Shown: piece by piece, positions 19,136 to 27,438 of the stretch
Numbering within the stretch: position 1 is the first letter of the stretch
Layout: every line of letters starts with the position of its first letter
Assembly: GCF_000423865.1 (NCBI RefSeq)
Contig: NZ_AUIU01000018.1
Location: forward strand, 1-64,000
From: Thermodesulfovibrio thiophilus DSM 17215
GTDB lineage: Bacteria > Nitrospirota > Thermodesulfovibrionia > Thermodesulfovibrionales > Thermodesulfovibrionaceae
DNA length: 64,000 nucleotides
Direction: 5' to 3'
Made by a program: the position numbers and the translations under genes
The notes under the pieces: model-generated
What the model was told of the DNA's origin: nothing
The model's database searches: none
The model's input: the letters and a program-made list of their open reading frames with translations, nothing else

Positions 19136-20123
19136 TCTTATTTCCTCTTAACATATTGATAGCTGAAATATGAGCCTGATAATCAACGGAGAATTCATGA
19201 GTACCGTCGCCTTTGGAAACAAAATAAAGATAAGGCACTTTTGCAGGATATAAGGCAGCAAGAATTGATTTTAACCCCGGACATGCAATAGGTCCTGGTG
19301 GAAGTTTTTTGATTATATAAGTGTTGTATGGAGATTTATTTTTAAGGTCCTTTTTCGTAACACCAGTTTTGTATCTTTTTACCCCATAAATTGCTGTTGG
19401 ATCTGCCTGTAGAGGCATTCCAATCCTGAGCCTATTATGATAAACTGCTGAAATTAAAGGCTTTTCCTCTTCAACCTTTGCTTCTTTCTCAATTATTGAT
19501 GCAAGTGTTACAACTTCATTTACAGTCCACCCCATTTTTTCTGTTTGTTTTCTTAATTCTTCATTATATACCTGCCAGAATTTTTTAATCATCATTGTCA
19601 ATATTTCATTTATATTCATTCCTTTAGGAATCTCATAGACAGAAGGAAATAAATAACCTTCTATGCTTGGTGCCTGTATATTCATGGAACTCAAGAAAGC
19701 TGGATCAGTAGCAAGATTCCATAGTGCCTGTTTAAATTCAGGATTAATCTGTGCAAGTTTATCAGCTATTTCATAAAGACTATCTCCCTCTATAACAGTC
19801 AATTTATACTCAATTATTCTGCCTTCGAGTAATTTCTTTAAAATATCAAGCATTGTCATATCTTTTGTAATCAGATAATAACCAGCCCTTGCCTTTTTTT
19901 CTATGCCAAGCAGTTTGCCAGCGATTATAAACACATGCTCGTCTTTTATAAGACCTTTGTCTTTGAAAGTTGATGCTATTGCATAAAAACTCGCACCTTT
20001 TGGAATGTAAACTTCTATGTCTTTATGAATTTTCAGAGGTTTTTCAAGAACTATTGCTACATAAATGCTGAAAAAACAAATATATAGCATGAAAACAACT
20101 ACAAGAGACTTCCAGAATTTCAT
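19125..20123 (-). CDS. mltG: Endolytic murein transglycosylase
   Basis: Cuts nascent glycan strands, fixing peptidoglycan chain length at the inner membrane. The 332-aa protein has one N-terminal membrane segment (SLVVVFMLYICFFSIYVAIV), a LysM-like region, and the YceG catalytic domain. That domain has the active Glu in VTLASIIEKEAKVEEEKP and the motif LQADPTAIYG, then SPYNTYIIKKLPPGPIACPG. The gene is divergent from selD 75 bp away and overlaps ispG by 11 nt. Confidence 0.96.
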   Translation of the reverse strand: MKFWKSLVVVFMLYICFFSIYVAIVLEKPLKIHKDIEVYIPKGASFYAIASTFKDKGLIKDEHVFIIAGKLLGIEKKARAGYYLITKDMTMLDILKKLLEGRIIEYKLTVIEGDSLYEIADKLAQINPEFKQALWNLATDPAFLSSMNIQAPSIEGYLFPSVYEIPKGMNINEILTMMIKKFWQVYNEELRKQTEKMGWTVNEVVTLASIIEKEAKVEEEKPLISAVYHNRLRIGMPLQADPTAIYGVKRYKTGVTKKDLKNKSPYNTYIIKKLPPGPIACPGLKSILAALYPAKVPYLYFVSKGDGTHEFSVDYQAHISAINMLRGNKSDE

Positions 20124-20198
20124 TTTGAAATATTATCAAATAATTAATCTAAATCGCAACTTTTATGATAGAATTTAATATAAACAAGAGGAGAAAAC

Positions 20199-21224
20199 AT
20201 GCTTACAGAAAAAGTTAAAGCTGCTGGTTGAGCAGCCAAAATAGGTCCTGGGGACCTGGAGGAAATTTTAAAATACATATCTTTTCCATCAGATGCAAAT
20301 CTTCTTGTTGGTTCTGAAGACTGGTCTGATGCAGGGATATATCGATTAAAAAATGATCTCGCAATAGTGCAGAGTATCGATTTTTTCACTCCCATTGTTG
20401 ATAGTCCATATGGGTTCGGACAGATAGCAGTTGCAAATGCATTAAGTGATATCTATGCTGTTGGCGCAAAGCCTATTTTAGCTCTTAATATCGTCTGCTT
20501 TCCAATAAATGATATGGAGAAATCGATTCTTGGAGAAATTTTAAAAGGCGGTGCTGATAAACTTAATGAAGCTGGCGCTTTAATGATAGGAGGACACAGC
20601 GTAGAAGACCCTGAAATCAAATATGGAATTGCAGCTACAGGAGTTGTTCATCCTGAAAAATTTGTCACAAATAGAGGAGCCAAAAAAGGAGATATTCTAA
20701 TTCTTACAAAACCTATTGGCACTGGAATTTTATCAACTGCTCTTAAGGGAAAGCTTCTAGATAAAACAATAACACATCTTCTCACTCAAACAATGTCAAC
20801 ATTAAATAAAACAGCATCAGAAGTTATGATGGAAACTGGAGTAAATGCATGTACTGATATTACAGGATTTGGATTATTAGGACATACCCTTGAGATGGCA
20901 AGAGCAAGCAAGGTAACGATCAAAATATGGAAGAATAAAGTGCCCTTGCTCCCAAAAGTTTATGATTTTGCCTCCATGGGAGTGGTTCCTGCAGGCGGAA
21001 GAAGGAATGTAAAGTACTGTTCAAAAGCAATTGATACTGGCAATACAGACCCTATAACTCTTGATATTCTTTCAGATCCTCAGACATCAGGCGGCCTTCT
21101 GATGTCTGTTCCATCAGATAAAGCAGATAGTTTAATTTCACAATTAAAAAATAAAGGAATTCAATCCGCAACAGCAGTAGGCGAAATCATAGAGGAAAGT
21201 CAGGGGAAAATTATTATCTCTTGA
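20199..21224 (+). CDS. selD: Selenide, water dikinase, selenocysteine-containing (UGA at codon 11)
   Basis: Makes selenophosphate from selenide and ATP for selenocysteine and selenouridine. The frame opens at ATG 20199 behind GAGGAG and reads MLTEKVKAAG-UGA-AAKIGPGDLEE. The in-frame TGA (20229-20231) sits where SelD carries its catalytic Cys or Sec, before the conserved Lys. Continuing through it gives a normal-length SelD (about 341 aa) with VDSPYGFGQIAVANALSDI, GGHSVEDPE, CTDITGFGLLGH and SDPQTSGGLL. A SECIS-like hairpin follows immediately. Without readthrough the protein would lose its catalytic N-terminus. SelA, SelB and tRNA-Sec must be elsewhere; a pseudogene is unlikely because the rest is intact. 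Confidence 0.95.
20229..20257 (+). promoter_or_regulatory. UGA codon with bacterial SECIS-like hairpin
   Basis: Eleven nt after the UGA, AGGTCC (20243-20248) and GGACCT (20252-20257) form a perfect 6-bp stem with loop TGG. This places a G in a tight apical loop about 18-20 nt downstream, as bacterial SelB-recognised SECIS elements require. It lies inside the selD coding sequence. Confidence 0.75.
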
Positions 21225-21257
21225 CATGATATGTATAAAAAAATTTAATAAAACCTC

Positions 21258-21287
21258 TTGACAAATTTGATTCTTAGTTGTTATATT
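21258..21287 (+). promoter_or_regulatory. Sigma-70-type promoter for hsp20
   Basis: TTGACA (21258-21263), 17 bp, then TTATAT (21281-21286, overlapping TATATT). About 50 bp of leader follows before a strong AAAGGAGGTG ribosome binding site. No CIRCE-type inverted repeat is seen. Confidence 0.7.
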
Positions 21288-21336
21288 TAGTCAGATAATA
21301 TCAATACAATAAAAAACTTAAAAGGAGGTGTTAACT

Positions 21337-21816
21337 ATGGCAAGAAAAGAAACAAAAGATGTAGCAAGAATTGAACCTTCAATCATGGCTCCTTTTGAAG
21401 AAATTGACCGTCTTTTTGATGAATTTATGAGAAGACCTTTTTCTATTTTTGGTTCACTTATGCCAAGATTAAGGGCTGAAGCCGAGGTAATATCCCCTGC
21501 TGTAGACATATATGAAGAGGGTGATCATCTGGTTGTAAAAGCAGAGCTTCCTGGTATAAACAAAGAAGATATTGATGTAAAAATAACTGATGACTATATC
21601 ACCATTTCTGGCGAGAAAAAGAAGGAAGAGAAAGTAGAACAAAAAGATTACTACAGATATGAGCGTTCTTATGGTTCCTTCTCAAGAACATTCACGCTTC
21701 CAGTGGATGTTGATATAGATAAAGCTCAGGCAAAGTTTGAAAACGGTGTGCTTGAGATAAGAATTCCAAAAACAGAAGAAGCAAAGACAAAAGAAAGAAA
21801 ACTTCAGATCGAGTAA
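21337..21816 (+). CDS. Hsp20/alpha-crystallin small heat shock protein
   Basis: ATP-independent holdase chaperone of 159 aa. The alpha-crystallin domain spans about residues 47-145, with AVDIYEEGDHLVVKAELPGI, YGSFSRTFTLP and FENGVLEIRIPK (the A-x-x-x-n-G-V-L motif). The N-terminal segment FDEFMRRPFSIFG is the usual variable oligomerisation arm. The C-terminus lacks a clear IxI motif after ETEEAKTKERKLQ. Start ATG 21337 is set by AAAGGAGGTG; a GTG nine bases earlier overlaps that site. It is monocistronic, closed by the terminator at 21823. Confidence 0.95.
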   Translation: MARKETKDVARIEPSIMAPFEEIDRLFDEFMRRPFSIFGSLMPRLRAEAEVISPAVDIYEEGDHLVVKAELPGINKEDIDVKITDDYITISGEKKKEEKVEQKDYYRYERSYGSFSRTFTLPVDVDIDKAQAKFENGVLEIRIPKTEEAKTKERKLQIE

Positions 21817-21822
21817 ATATGC

Positions 21823-21845
21823 GGGAGGGCAAATGCCCTCCCTTT
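21823..21845 (+). terminator. Intrinsic terminator after hsp20
   Basis: GGGAGGGC-AAAT-GCCCTCCC followed by TTTAACTTT, 7 bp after the hsp20 stop. Confidence 0.85.
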
Positions 21846-21859
21846 AACTTTAACAATAA

Positions 21860-22735
21860 ATGTTAAAACTTCTTATTACAGGTGCAACAGGATTTGTCGG
21901 ACGATATGTTGTAACCCAGGCATTACAAAAAGGTTATGATATTCATCTGATTGTGAGAAATTATCAAAAAGCAATAGCTCTATTTGGAAAAGAAATTAAA
22001 ACTTACCAAATTGATGACCTGACCCAGAAAACTCAATTAGCAAAAATAATAGAAAACATTAGCCCTCAATATGTTATTAATCTCATAGGAATTATTAAAG
22101 AAATAAAATCACAGGCGGTCACTTTTGAAAAAGTGCATTATGAGTATTCAAAGTGTCTTTTTGAAGTTTTAAAGGATTATTCTGCAGTCAAGGTTATCCA
22201 TATGAGTGCTCTTGGAGTTGATGAAAAAGCTCCTTCCAGATATCATAAAACTAAACTTATGGCTGAAAAGGAGTTGATTAAAAGCGGAATTCCATTTGTG
22301 ATAATTCGTCCTTCTTTTATTATAGGTCCTGAACAACTACTTTTTGTAAAGCTAAAATCAATTTTAAAGAAGACTCCTGTGTTACTCTTTCCCGATATTC
22401 ACAATTACTTTTTTCAACCGGTTGACGTAAGAGATGTTGCAACTTGCTTTTTAAATGCAATCGAGCATGAAGAAAATGAAATTTTTGAACTCTGTGGAGA
22501 TCAAAAAGTAAGTTTGAAAGATATGGTTAAGGATTTTATAAAAACTGTTGGAGGTAAAGTTTTATTTATAGCTATACCCGGATTGTTTCTAAAATTATTT
22601 GCAACTGAACAGTATAAAATGATGTGGAAAGATAATATATGCGGACATTCTATAGATGCTTTATCAATGCAAAAAATTTTAGGCAGACAACCAATTCCAT
22701 ATAAAGAACAGATAAAATGGGCAGCTAAATTCTAA
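21860..22735 (+). CDS. NAD(P)-binding epimerase/reductase-like protein (atypical SDR)
   Basis: 291-aa Rossmann-fold protein. The nucleotide loop is LLITGATGFVGRYVV (GxxGxxG) and the fold continues with VINLIGIIKEIKS. It resembles the NDUFA9/NmrA-like atypical short-chain dehydrogenases more than sugar epimerases, because the canonical YxxxK is replaced by YHKTKLMAEKEL. Roles in quinone or complex I related contexts are known for some relatives, but no such context exists here. It follows hsp20 after a terminator and converges with moeA (4-nt overlap). Substrate not assignable. Confidence 0.82.
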   Translation: MLKLLITGATGFVGRYVVTQALQKGYDIHLIVRNYQKAIALFGKEIKTYQIDDLTQKTQLAKIIENISPQYVINLIGIIKEIKSQAVTFEKVHYEYSKCLFEVLKDYSAVKVIHMSALGVDEKAPSRYHKTKLMAEKELIKSGIPFVIIRPSFIIGPEQLLFVKLKSILKKTPVLLFPDIHNYFFQPVDVRDVATCFLNAIEHEENEIFELCGDQKVSLKDMVKDFIKTVGGKVLFIAIPGLFLKLFATEQYKMMWKDNICGHSIDALSMQKILGRQPIPYKEQIKWAAKF

Positions 22736-23967
22736 TCTATAATTATGACAGAAACTTCTTCGCCTTCTTCAACTCCAAGAAGGTCTGAAGGAATGCGAAG
22801 AACACCATCAGCCTTTACAAGGCTCATTATCAGTCCAGATTTACTCAAAAGAGGATCTGCCCATATTTCACCATTTTTTTCTTCAAGATGAACTCTTATG
22901 AAATCCTCTCGTCCAGCCTGAGAGTGAATACTGCGTGCTATCCTTGCCTTTATAATGTTTTTAAATATTTTATCCGTTAACCCGAGCATCTGATTGAGCA
23001 CAGGTTTTACAAAAAGTTCAAAGCATATATACACAGCAACAGGATGACCTGGAAGTCCAAAAACAGGCTTGCTATTGCAGAGTCCTCCGATAACAGGTTT
23101 GCCAGGTTTTATTGATGCTCCGTGAAAAAGAACTCCTGGCAACCCTAGTTCATCAATAATTTTTGCTGTTAGATCTTTAATGCCAGCAGAAGTTCCACCT
23201 GTTATAAGAACAACATCACTGATTTCATGAGCTTTTTTTGTAATCTCCTTTATCGCAGTGTAATCATCTCGTACAATTCCCATTTTTAATGGTATGCCTC
23301 CGCACTGCATTGTTAATCCTGCAAGAGTAAAAGAATTAACATCTCTTACTTTACCCAGTGTGTTTTTCTCTGTATGAGGAATTATTTCATCTCCAGTGAG
23401 AATTATTGAAACAACAGGCTTTTTTATCACCTGCAGTTCTGTAATTCCCAGTCCTGCAAGAGCTCCAATATCCTGAGGCTTCAGTTTATGTCCTGCTTTT
23501 ATTACAACTTCTCCAGTTTTTGTATCCTCGTCTCTAAATATTACATTTTCCCCAGGAGATACAGCTCGCAAAATTTCAATCATGTTCTCAGATACTATGT
23601 TTACATGCTCAATCATAACAACCGCATCTGCTCCAGCAGGAAGCATACCCCCGGTAGCTATTGAAGCGGCTTCACCATTGGACAGGCTAAAGTCAGGGAT
23701 AGCCCCCATGGGTATATCTCCTTTGATTGTGAGATAAGCTGGTGAGCTTTCTCTGGCACCAAATGTATCAGATGACCTCACTGCAAAGCCATCAACAGTT
23801 GAACGCTCAAATCCCGGAAGGTCTTCTTGTGAAAGAACATCCTCAGCAGTAACTCTATCATATGTCTCTTCAATAGGCATTGTTTCAGATGGGAGGCATC
23901 TAAAAGAAATTTGTTCAAGAATAATCCTGATAGCATCTTCTGGAAGCAGATATTTTTTATCAAGCAT
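22732..23967 (-). CDS. moeA: Molybdopterin molybdenumtransferase
   Basis: Inserts molybdate into adenylated molybdopterin for Mo/W enzymes. The 411-aa protein has the MoeA N-terminal domains (DRVTAEDVLSQEDLPGFERS, VDGFAV), the MoCF-binding core (ILTGDEIIP, VLITGGTSAGIKD, LFHGASIKPGKP, FGLPGHPVA) and a C-terminal domain IV. A TATAAT box at 23976-23981 ends 8 nt before the ATG with no Shine-Dalgarno, so the mRNA may be leaderless. A palindrome CATAACCAGTTATG overlaps its expected -35 position. Divergent from scpA; convergent with the upstream epimerase-like gene. Confidence 0.95.
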   Translation of the reverse strand: MLDKKYLLPEDAIRIILEQISFRCLPSETMPIEETYDRVTAEDVLSQEDLPGFERSTVDGFAVRSSDTFGARESSPAYLTIKGDIPMGAIPDFSLSNGEAASIATGGMLPAGADAVVMIEHVNIVSENMIEILRAVSPGENVIFRDEDTKTGEVVIKAGHKLKPQDIGALAGLGITELQVIKKPVVSIILTGDEIIPHTEKNTLGKVRDVNSFTLAGLTMQCGGIPLKMGIVRDDYTAIKEITKKAHEISDVVLITGGTSAGIKDLTAKIIDELGLPGVLFHGASIKPGKPVIGGLCNSKPVFGLPGHPVAVYICFELFVKPVLNQMLGLTDKIFKNIIKARIARSIHSQAGREDFIRVHLEEKNGEIWADPLLSKSGLIMSLVKADGVLRIPSDLLGVEEGEEVSVIIID

Positions 23968-23975
23968 ATTGTCTC

Positions 23976-24050
23976 ATTATACAATGAACAACTCTCACAT
24001 AACCAGTTATGTTAATAAAATTTATATGTGTTATAACATAACAAGTTATG
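23976..24050. promoter_or_regulatory. moeA-scpA divergent control region with repeated CATAAC/GTTATG palindromes
   Basis: Holds the moeA -10 TATAAT (minus strand, 23981-23976) and two palindromes, CATAACCAGTTATG (23998-24011) and CATAACAAGTTATG (24037-24050), centred 39 bp apart. GTTATAACATAAC (24030-24042) overlaps the second and is identical to a 13-mer upstream of the hydrogenase operon. GTTAT/ATAAC half-sites recall ModE boxes, which would suit moeA, but this is only an analogy. The first palindrome covers the moeA -35 region, a position typical for repression. Confidence 0.55.
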
Positions 24051-24076
24051 TATGCTAAAATTTTAATTAAGATACA

Positions 24077-24817
24077 ATGTTCATAAACCAATCAGAGATA
24101 TTGAATAACCATATACTTCAGGTGGCTTTACCTGTATTTGAAGGACCTCTTGATTTGCTTTTTTATCTGATAAAGCAAAATAAAATTGATATTTATGATA
24201 TTCCGATAGCTCTTATCACCAAGCAGTATCTTGCATATCTTGATATTATGAAAGAACTTGACATTAATATTGCCTCAGAGTTTCTTCTTATGGCATCCAC
24301 TCTGATTTATATTAAATCAAAAATGTTGCTTCCCAAACCAGAGCAACAAGATGATGAAGATGATCCCAGGCAGGAGCTTGTTGATCAATTAATCGAATAC
24401 CAGCAGTTTAAAGAAGCATCGAAAGCTCTAAAAGAACGTTATAATGTATGGTCAAAAGCCTATCCAAGAAAAACCTCGAATGAAGAAGAGTTTTCAATTC
24501 AGGAACTCAGCATATTTGACCTATTAACAGCCATTAAAAAAATTTTTGACAAACCTGCGCCAAAGATATATATTCCACAGGAAACTGTCAGGGTTGAAGA
24601 AAAAATTGAGGAAATTCTGAATGTATTGAATTTAAAAAAATCAGTTGTTTTTGATGAACTCTTCAATCCAGGAGTTACAAAGCTTGAAATTATAGTAACA
24701 TTTCTCGCATTACTGGAGCTGTTAAGACTCAAGATTGTTAAAGCTTATCAGGAAAAACCTTTTGGTGGAATCTTAATAAATATGGAGGATAACAATGAAA
24801 GCAGGAGTTATATCTGA
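24077..24817 (+). CDS. scpA: Segregation and condensation protein A
   Basis: Kleisin subunit of the bacterial SMC-ScpAB condensin. The 246-aa protein has the N-terminal signature LPVFEGPLDLLFYLIKQNKI, then DIPIALITKQYLAYLD and ASEFLLMASTLIYIKSKMLL. The C-terminal winged helix region (VTFLALLELLRLKIVKAYQE) contacts the SMC head. An extended -10 (TGCTAAAAT) lies 15 nt before the ATG, without a clear ribosome binding site. Its 3' end overlaps the phosphodiesterase gene by 23 nt. ScpB is not adjacent. Confidence 0.95.
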   Translation: MFINQSEILNNHILQVALPVFEGPLDLLFYLIKQNKIDIYDIPIALITKQYLAYLDIMKELDINIASEFLLMASTLIYIKSKMLLPKPEQQDDEDDPRQELVDQLIEYQQFKEASKALKERYNVWSKAYPRKTSNEEEFSIQELSIFDLLTAIKKIFDKPAPKIYIPQETVRVEEKIEEILNVLNLKKSVVFDELFNPGVTKLEIIVTFLALLELLRLKIVKAYQEKPFGGILINMEDNNESRSYI

Positions 24818-25274
24818 CACACATGACAATATGGAAAATATAAGGAAAGCTTTAAAAATTTTCAATGAAAACAGTGTAAAAGCAATACTTCACGGTGGAG
24901 ATTTTGTTTCTCCGTTCACATGGCGAGTTTTTAAGAATTTTGATGGTGAGTTTTACGGAGTGTTTGGAAACAATGATGGAGACAGAGTTCTTTTAAAAAA
25001 AATGTATGGAGACAGAATTCAGCCTCAGATAAGAATGATTGAAATCGAAGGAAGGAAAATCGCGTTGATGCATGAACCTCAGATGATTGATGCACTTGCT
25101 CAATCAGGTAATTTTGATATTGTCATTTATGGGCATACTCATGAGGTTGATATTCACAAAATAAACAATACATTGATTATAAATCCTGGAGAGGCATGTG
25201 GCTGGCTTTATGGAAAAGCAACAGTGGTGCTTTTAAATCTTGATGACTTAAAGCCAGAGTTGATCGCTCTTTAA
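24795..25274 (+). CDS. YfcE/MJ0936-type metallophosphoesterase
   Basis: 159-aa calcineurin-fold phosphodiesterase. Metal-binding motifs in order: GVISDTHDN, LHGGDF, VFGNNDGD, LMHEPQ and IYGHTHEVD (the GHTH box). Family members hydrolyse artificial phosphodiesters with Mn2+; the natural substrate is generally unknown. The start lies inside the end of scpA with GGAGG upstream, so it is translated from the same message. The 3' end overlaps the convergent radical SAM gene by 27 nt. Confidence 0.92.
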   Translation: MKAGVISDTHDNMENIRKALKIFNENSVKAILHGGDFVSPFTWRVFKNFDGEFYGVFGNNDGDRVLLKKMYGDRIQPQIRMIEIEGRKIALMHEPQMIDALAQSGNFDIVIYGHTHEVDIHKINNTLIINPGEACGWLYGKATVVLLNLDDLKPELIAL

Positions 25275-26183
25275 ATAGAGCCAACAGTCAATTCTTGTTA
25301 GTCCATATTTAAGAGCAATCCTGATTGCATCATCAAACTCTTTTTTTGTGATTCTTCTATTGAGTTCAGGATATTCATCAGCCTGCCAGCATGGTCTGTA
25401 CTGATTCATTATGTTTATGTAAGTATTTTTGGAAATTTTTGAAATAAAATTTAAAACATCCTCTGTGCCTGCTATATTGTTCGGTAAAACAAGATGCCTT
25501 ACAATTAACCCACGAATTGCAACTCCATCTTGATTGATAATCAAGTCACCAACCTGTCTGTGCATCTCTATCAATGCCTGTTTTGCAATTTCTACATAGT
25601 TTTTAATCTTCGAGTATTTTTCTGCAAGACTGCTGTCTCCATATTTAAAATCAGGCATATAAATATCAATTATTCCATCAAGATTTTTCAAGCTTTCAAT
25701 AGCTTCATATCCTCCAGAGTTATAAACAATTGGAATTTTTAAACCTTTTTCTCTTGCAATATAAAGTGATTTAAGTATTTGAGGAATCTGATGGGTTGGA
25801 GTAACGAGGTTTACATTGTGGCAGCCTGAATTCTGAAGATAAAGCATAATAGAAGCAAGATCTTCATAAGAGACCTCTTCACCCTCTCCAAGATGGCTTA
25901 TTGTCCAGTTTTGGCAGTATACGCAGGCTAAATTACAGAAGCCAAAAAAGATTGTTCCAGAGCCATATTGTCCAACAAGAGGAGCTTCCTCTCCAAAATG
26001 TGGTCCCCAACTTGAAATATATGCTTTATCAAGCACCCTACAGGCTCCTCTTTTACCAGCTGTTCTATCAACACCGCAGTTTCTTGGACAGAGACCGCAT
26101 TTTCTGATTATGTCAAAAAAATATTCGATCTTTTTTTTAAACTCATTATCTGAAAATTTAAGGTATGCAGGAATAAATTCCAT
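25248..26183 (-). CDS. Radical SAM protein, PflX/COG1313 group
   Basis: 311-aa radical SAM enzyme. The SAM-cluster motif is CNLACVYCQN (CxxxCxxC), preceded by an N-terminal Cys set CGLCPRNCGVDRTAGKRGAC that probably binds another metal or cluster. The order and spacing match the putative pyruvate formate-lyase activating enzyme family (PflX-like, COG1313), which is close to but distinct from true PflA. No glycyl radical enzyme is nearby, so the substrate is unknown. Convergent overlap with the phosphodiesterase gene suggests no operon partner. Confidence 0.88.
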   Translation of the reverse strand: MEFIPAYLKFSDNEFKKKIEYFFDIIRKCGLCPRNCGVDRTAGKRGACRVLDKAYISSWGPHFGEEAPLVGQYGSGTIFFGFCNLACVYCQNWTISHLGEGEEVSYEDLASIMLYLQNSGCHNVNLVTPTHQIPQILKSLYIAREKGLKIPIVYNSGGYEAIESLKNLDGIIDIYMPDFKYGDSSLAEKYSKIKNYVEIAKQALIEMHRQVGDLIINQDGVAIRGLIVRHLVLPNNIAGTEDVLNFISKISKNTYINIMNQYRPCWQADEYPELNRRITKKEFDDAIRIALKYGLTRIDCWLYLKSDQLWL

Positions 26184-26457
26184 AAAGTTATATTAGCATA
26201 TCCTTAAGCTACCAATAGAATGCAGATTACATCCTGAATAAAATTTTCAGGATAAAAACATCATTAAATTTGAAAGCTGTTTTCCTTTAAAATAAAATTT
26301 CTTTGAAATAGTTTTAAGTTATACATTGTCAAACCTCTTATCTTTTTACGGTTATCCATTCTTTTCAATTATACGAAAACAATTCTTTTTAAAGAGTATT
26401 TTTGAGGGAGGTTCACAGTTTGTAAAGAAATGAAGTTTATCAGTATAATAAAAACTT
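26184..26457. other. Intergenic region with FAD oxidoreductase promoter
   Basis: No gene is seen. TCCTGAA-TAAAAT-TTTCAGGA (about 26233-26253) is a weak stem after the convergent gene pair. A TATAAT at 26444-26449 with TTGTAA about 18 bp upstream lies 8 nt before the next ATG and is the likely promoter. Confidence 0.5.
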
Positions 26458-27438
26458 ATGAGAAGATTATTAGTTGCTATAATTGGTGCAGGTCCTGCAG
26501 GCATTGCTGCTGCAGTTGAATTAAAAGCAGCTGGGATAAAAGATGTTGCTATTTTTGAAAAAGCAGGTCATTTTTGTTCTACTATAAGGAGGCTCTATCC
26601 TGAAGGCAAAAGGGTGGATAAATATTACAAAGGCATCAATATCAATTCAGAAGGAGTTTGTTCGTTTGAAACAGAAACAAAGGAACAATTTCTTGAAAGA
26701 ATGGCAAGATACATTAATGATTATCAGATAGAAATCAATTACAATATAGAGATCAATGGATTAGAAAGGCGTGAAAATTTTTATATTATCAAAGCAGGAA
26801 CATATCCAGTTGCTGAAGCTTATGTTGTTATTATTGCTACAGGTGTTTTTGATAGACCAAAAAAGCCACCGTATCCAATTCCTGAAGAAATAAAAAATAG
26901 AATTTTTTTTGAAATTCCGAAAGAATTACCAGAGGATGAAAAAATATTGATTGTGGGCGGGGGAAATACAGCTGCTGAATTAGCATGTATTTTAGCAGGA
27001 AAGTGTGATGTATATTTATCTTATCGAAGACCTGAATTTTTTAGAATTAATGAAGAAAACCTCAAAGAGCTTGAACAAAGAAAAGATTATATAACTTTTT
27101 TTATGGGTACGGAAATAAAAGGATTAGAACCTGCAAATGATGCAGTAAGAGTTGTTTTCAACAATGGGCATACTGAGGTATTTTCGAAAGTTTTTTACTG
27201 TCTGGGTGGCAGCACTCCAAAAAACTTTCTTGAGAAAATGGGAGTTCGTATTAAAGATTCTTTACCTGAAATTGACGAATTTGGAGAAACCAATCTTGAA
27301 AGAGTATTTCTTGTCGGTGATGTAGCTGTAAAAAGAGGAAGCATACTCTATGCATTTCATATGGCTCATATATCAGTAAGAAGAATTATAGAAAAATATT
27401 TAAAAAACTTTACTCGACAGCCTGTCTGGAAATCTTAA
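26458..27438 (+). CDS. FAD-dependent NAD(P)H oxidoreductase (YpdA/thioredoxin reductase-like)
   Basis: 326-aa flavoprotein. The FAD loop is AIIGAGPAGIAAAVELKAAG, the NAD(P)H loop LIVGGGNTAAELACIL, and the second FAD contact FLVGDVAVKRGSILYAFHMAH. No CxxC redox pair lies between the domains, so it is not a classic thioredoxin reductase. Architecture is closer to the YpdA (bacillithiol disulfide reductase-like) group, but the partner thiol is unknown. A TATAAT box ends 8 nt before ATG with no Shine-Dalgarno. Convergent with thiC (29-nt overlap). Confidence 0.82.
   Translation: MRRLLVAIIGAGPAGIAAAVELKAAGIKDVAIFEKAGHFCSTIRRLYPEGKRVDKYYKGININSEGVCSFETETKEQFLERMARYINDYQIEINYNIEINGLERRENFYIIKAGTYPVAEAYVVIIATGVFDRPKKPPYPIPEEIKNRIFFEIPKELPEDEKILIVGGGNTAAELACILAGKCDVYLSYRRPEFFRINEENLKELEQRKDYITFFMGTEIKGLEPANDAVRVVFNNGHTEVFSKVFYCLGGSTPKNFLEKMGVRIKDSLPEIDEFGETNLERVFLVGDVAVKRGSILYAFHMAHISVRRIIEKYLKNFTRQPVWKS

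Noticed and set aside
20144-20395. 83-codon minus-strand frame over the start of selD
   Set aside because: It is antisense to the selD N-terminus, which is fully explained by reading through the UGA.
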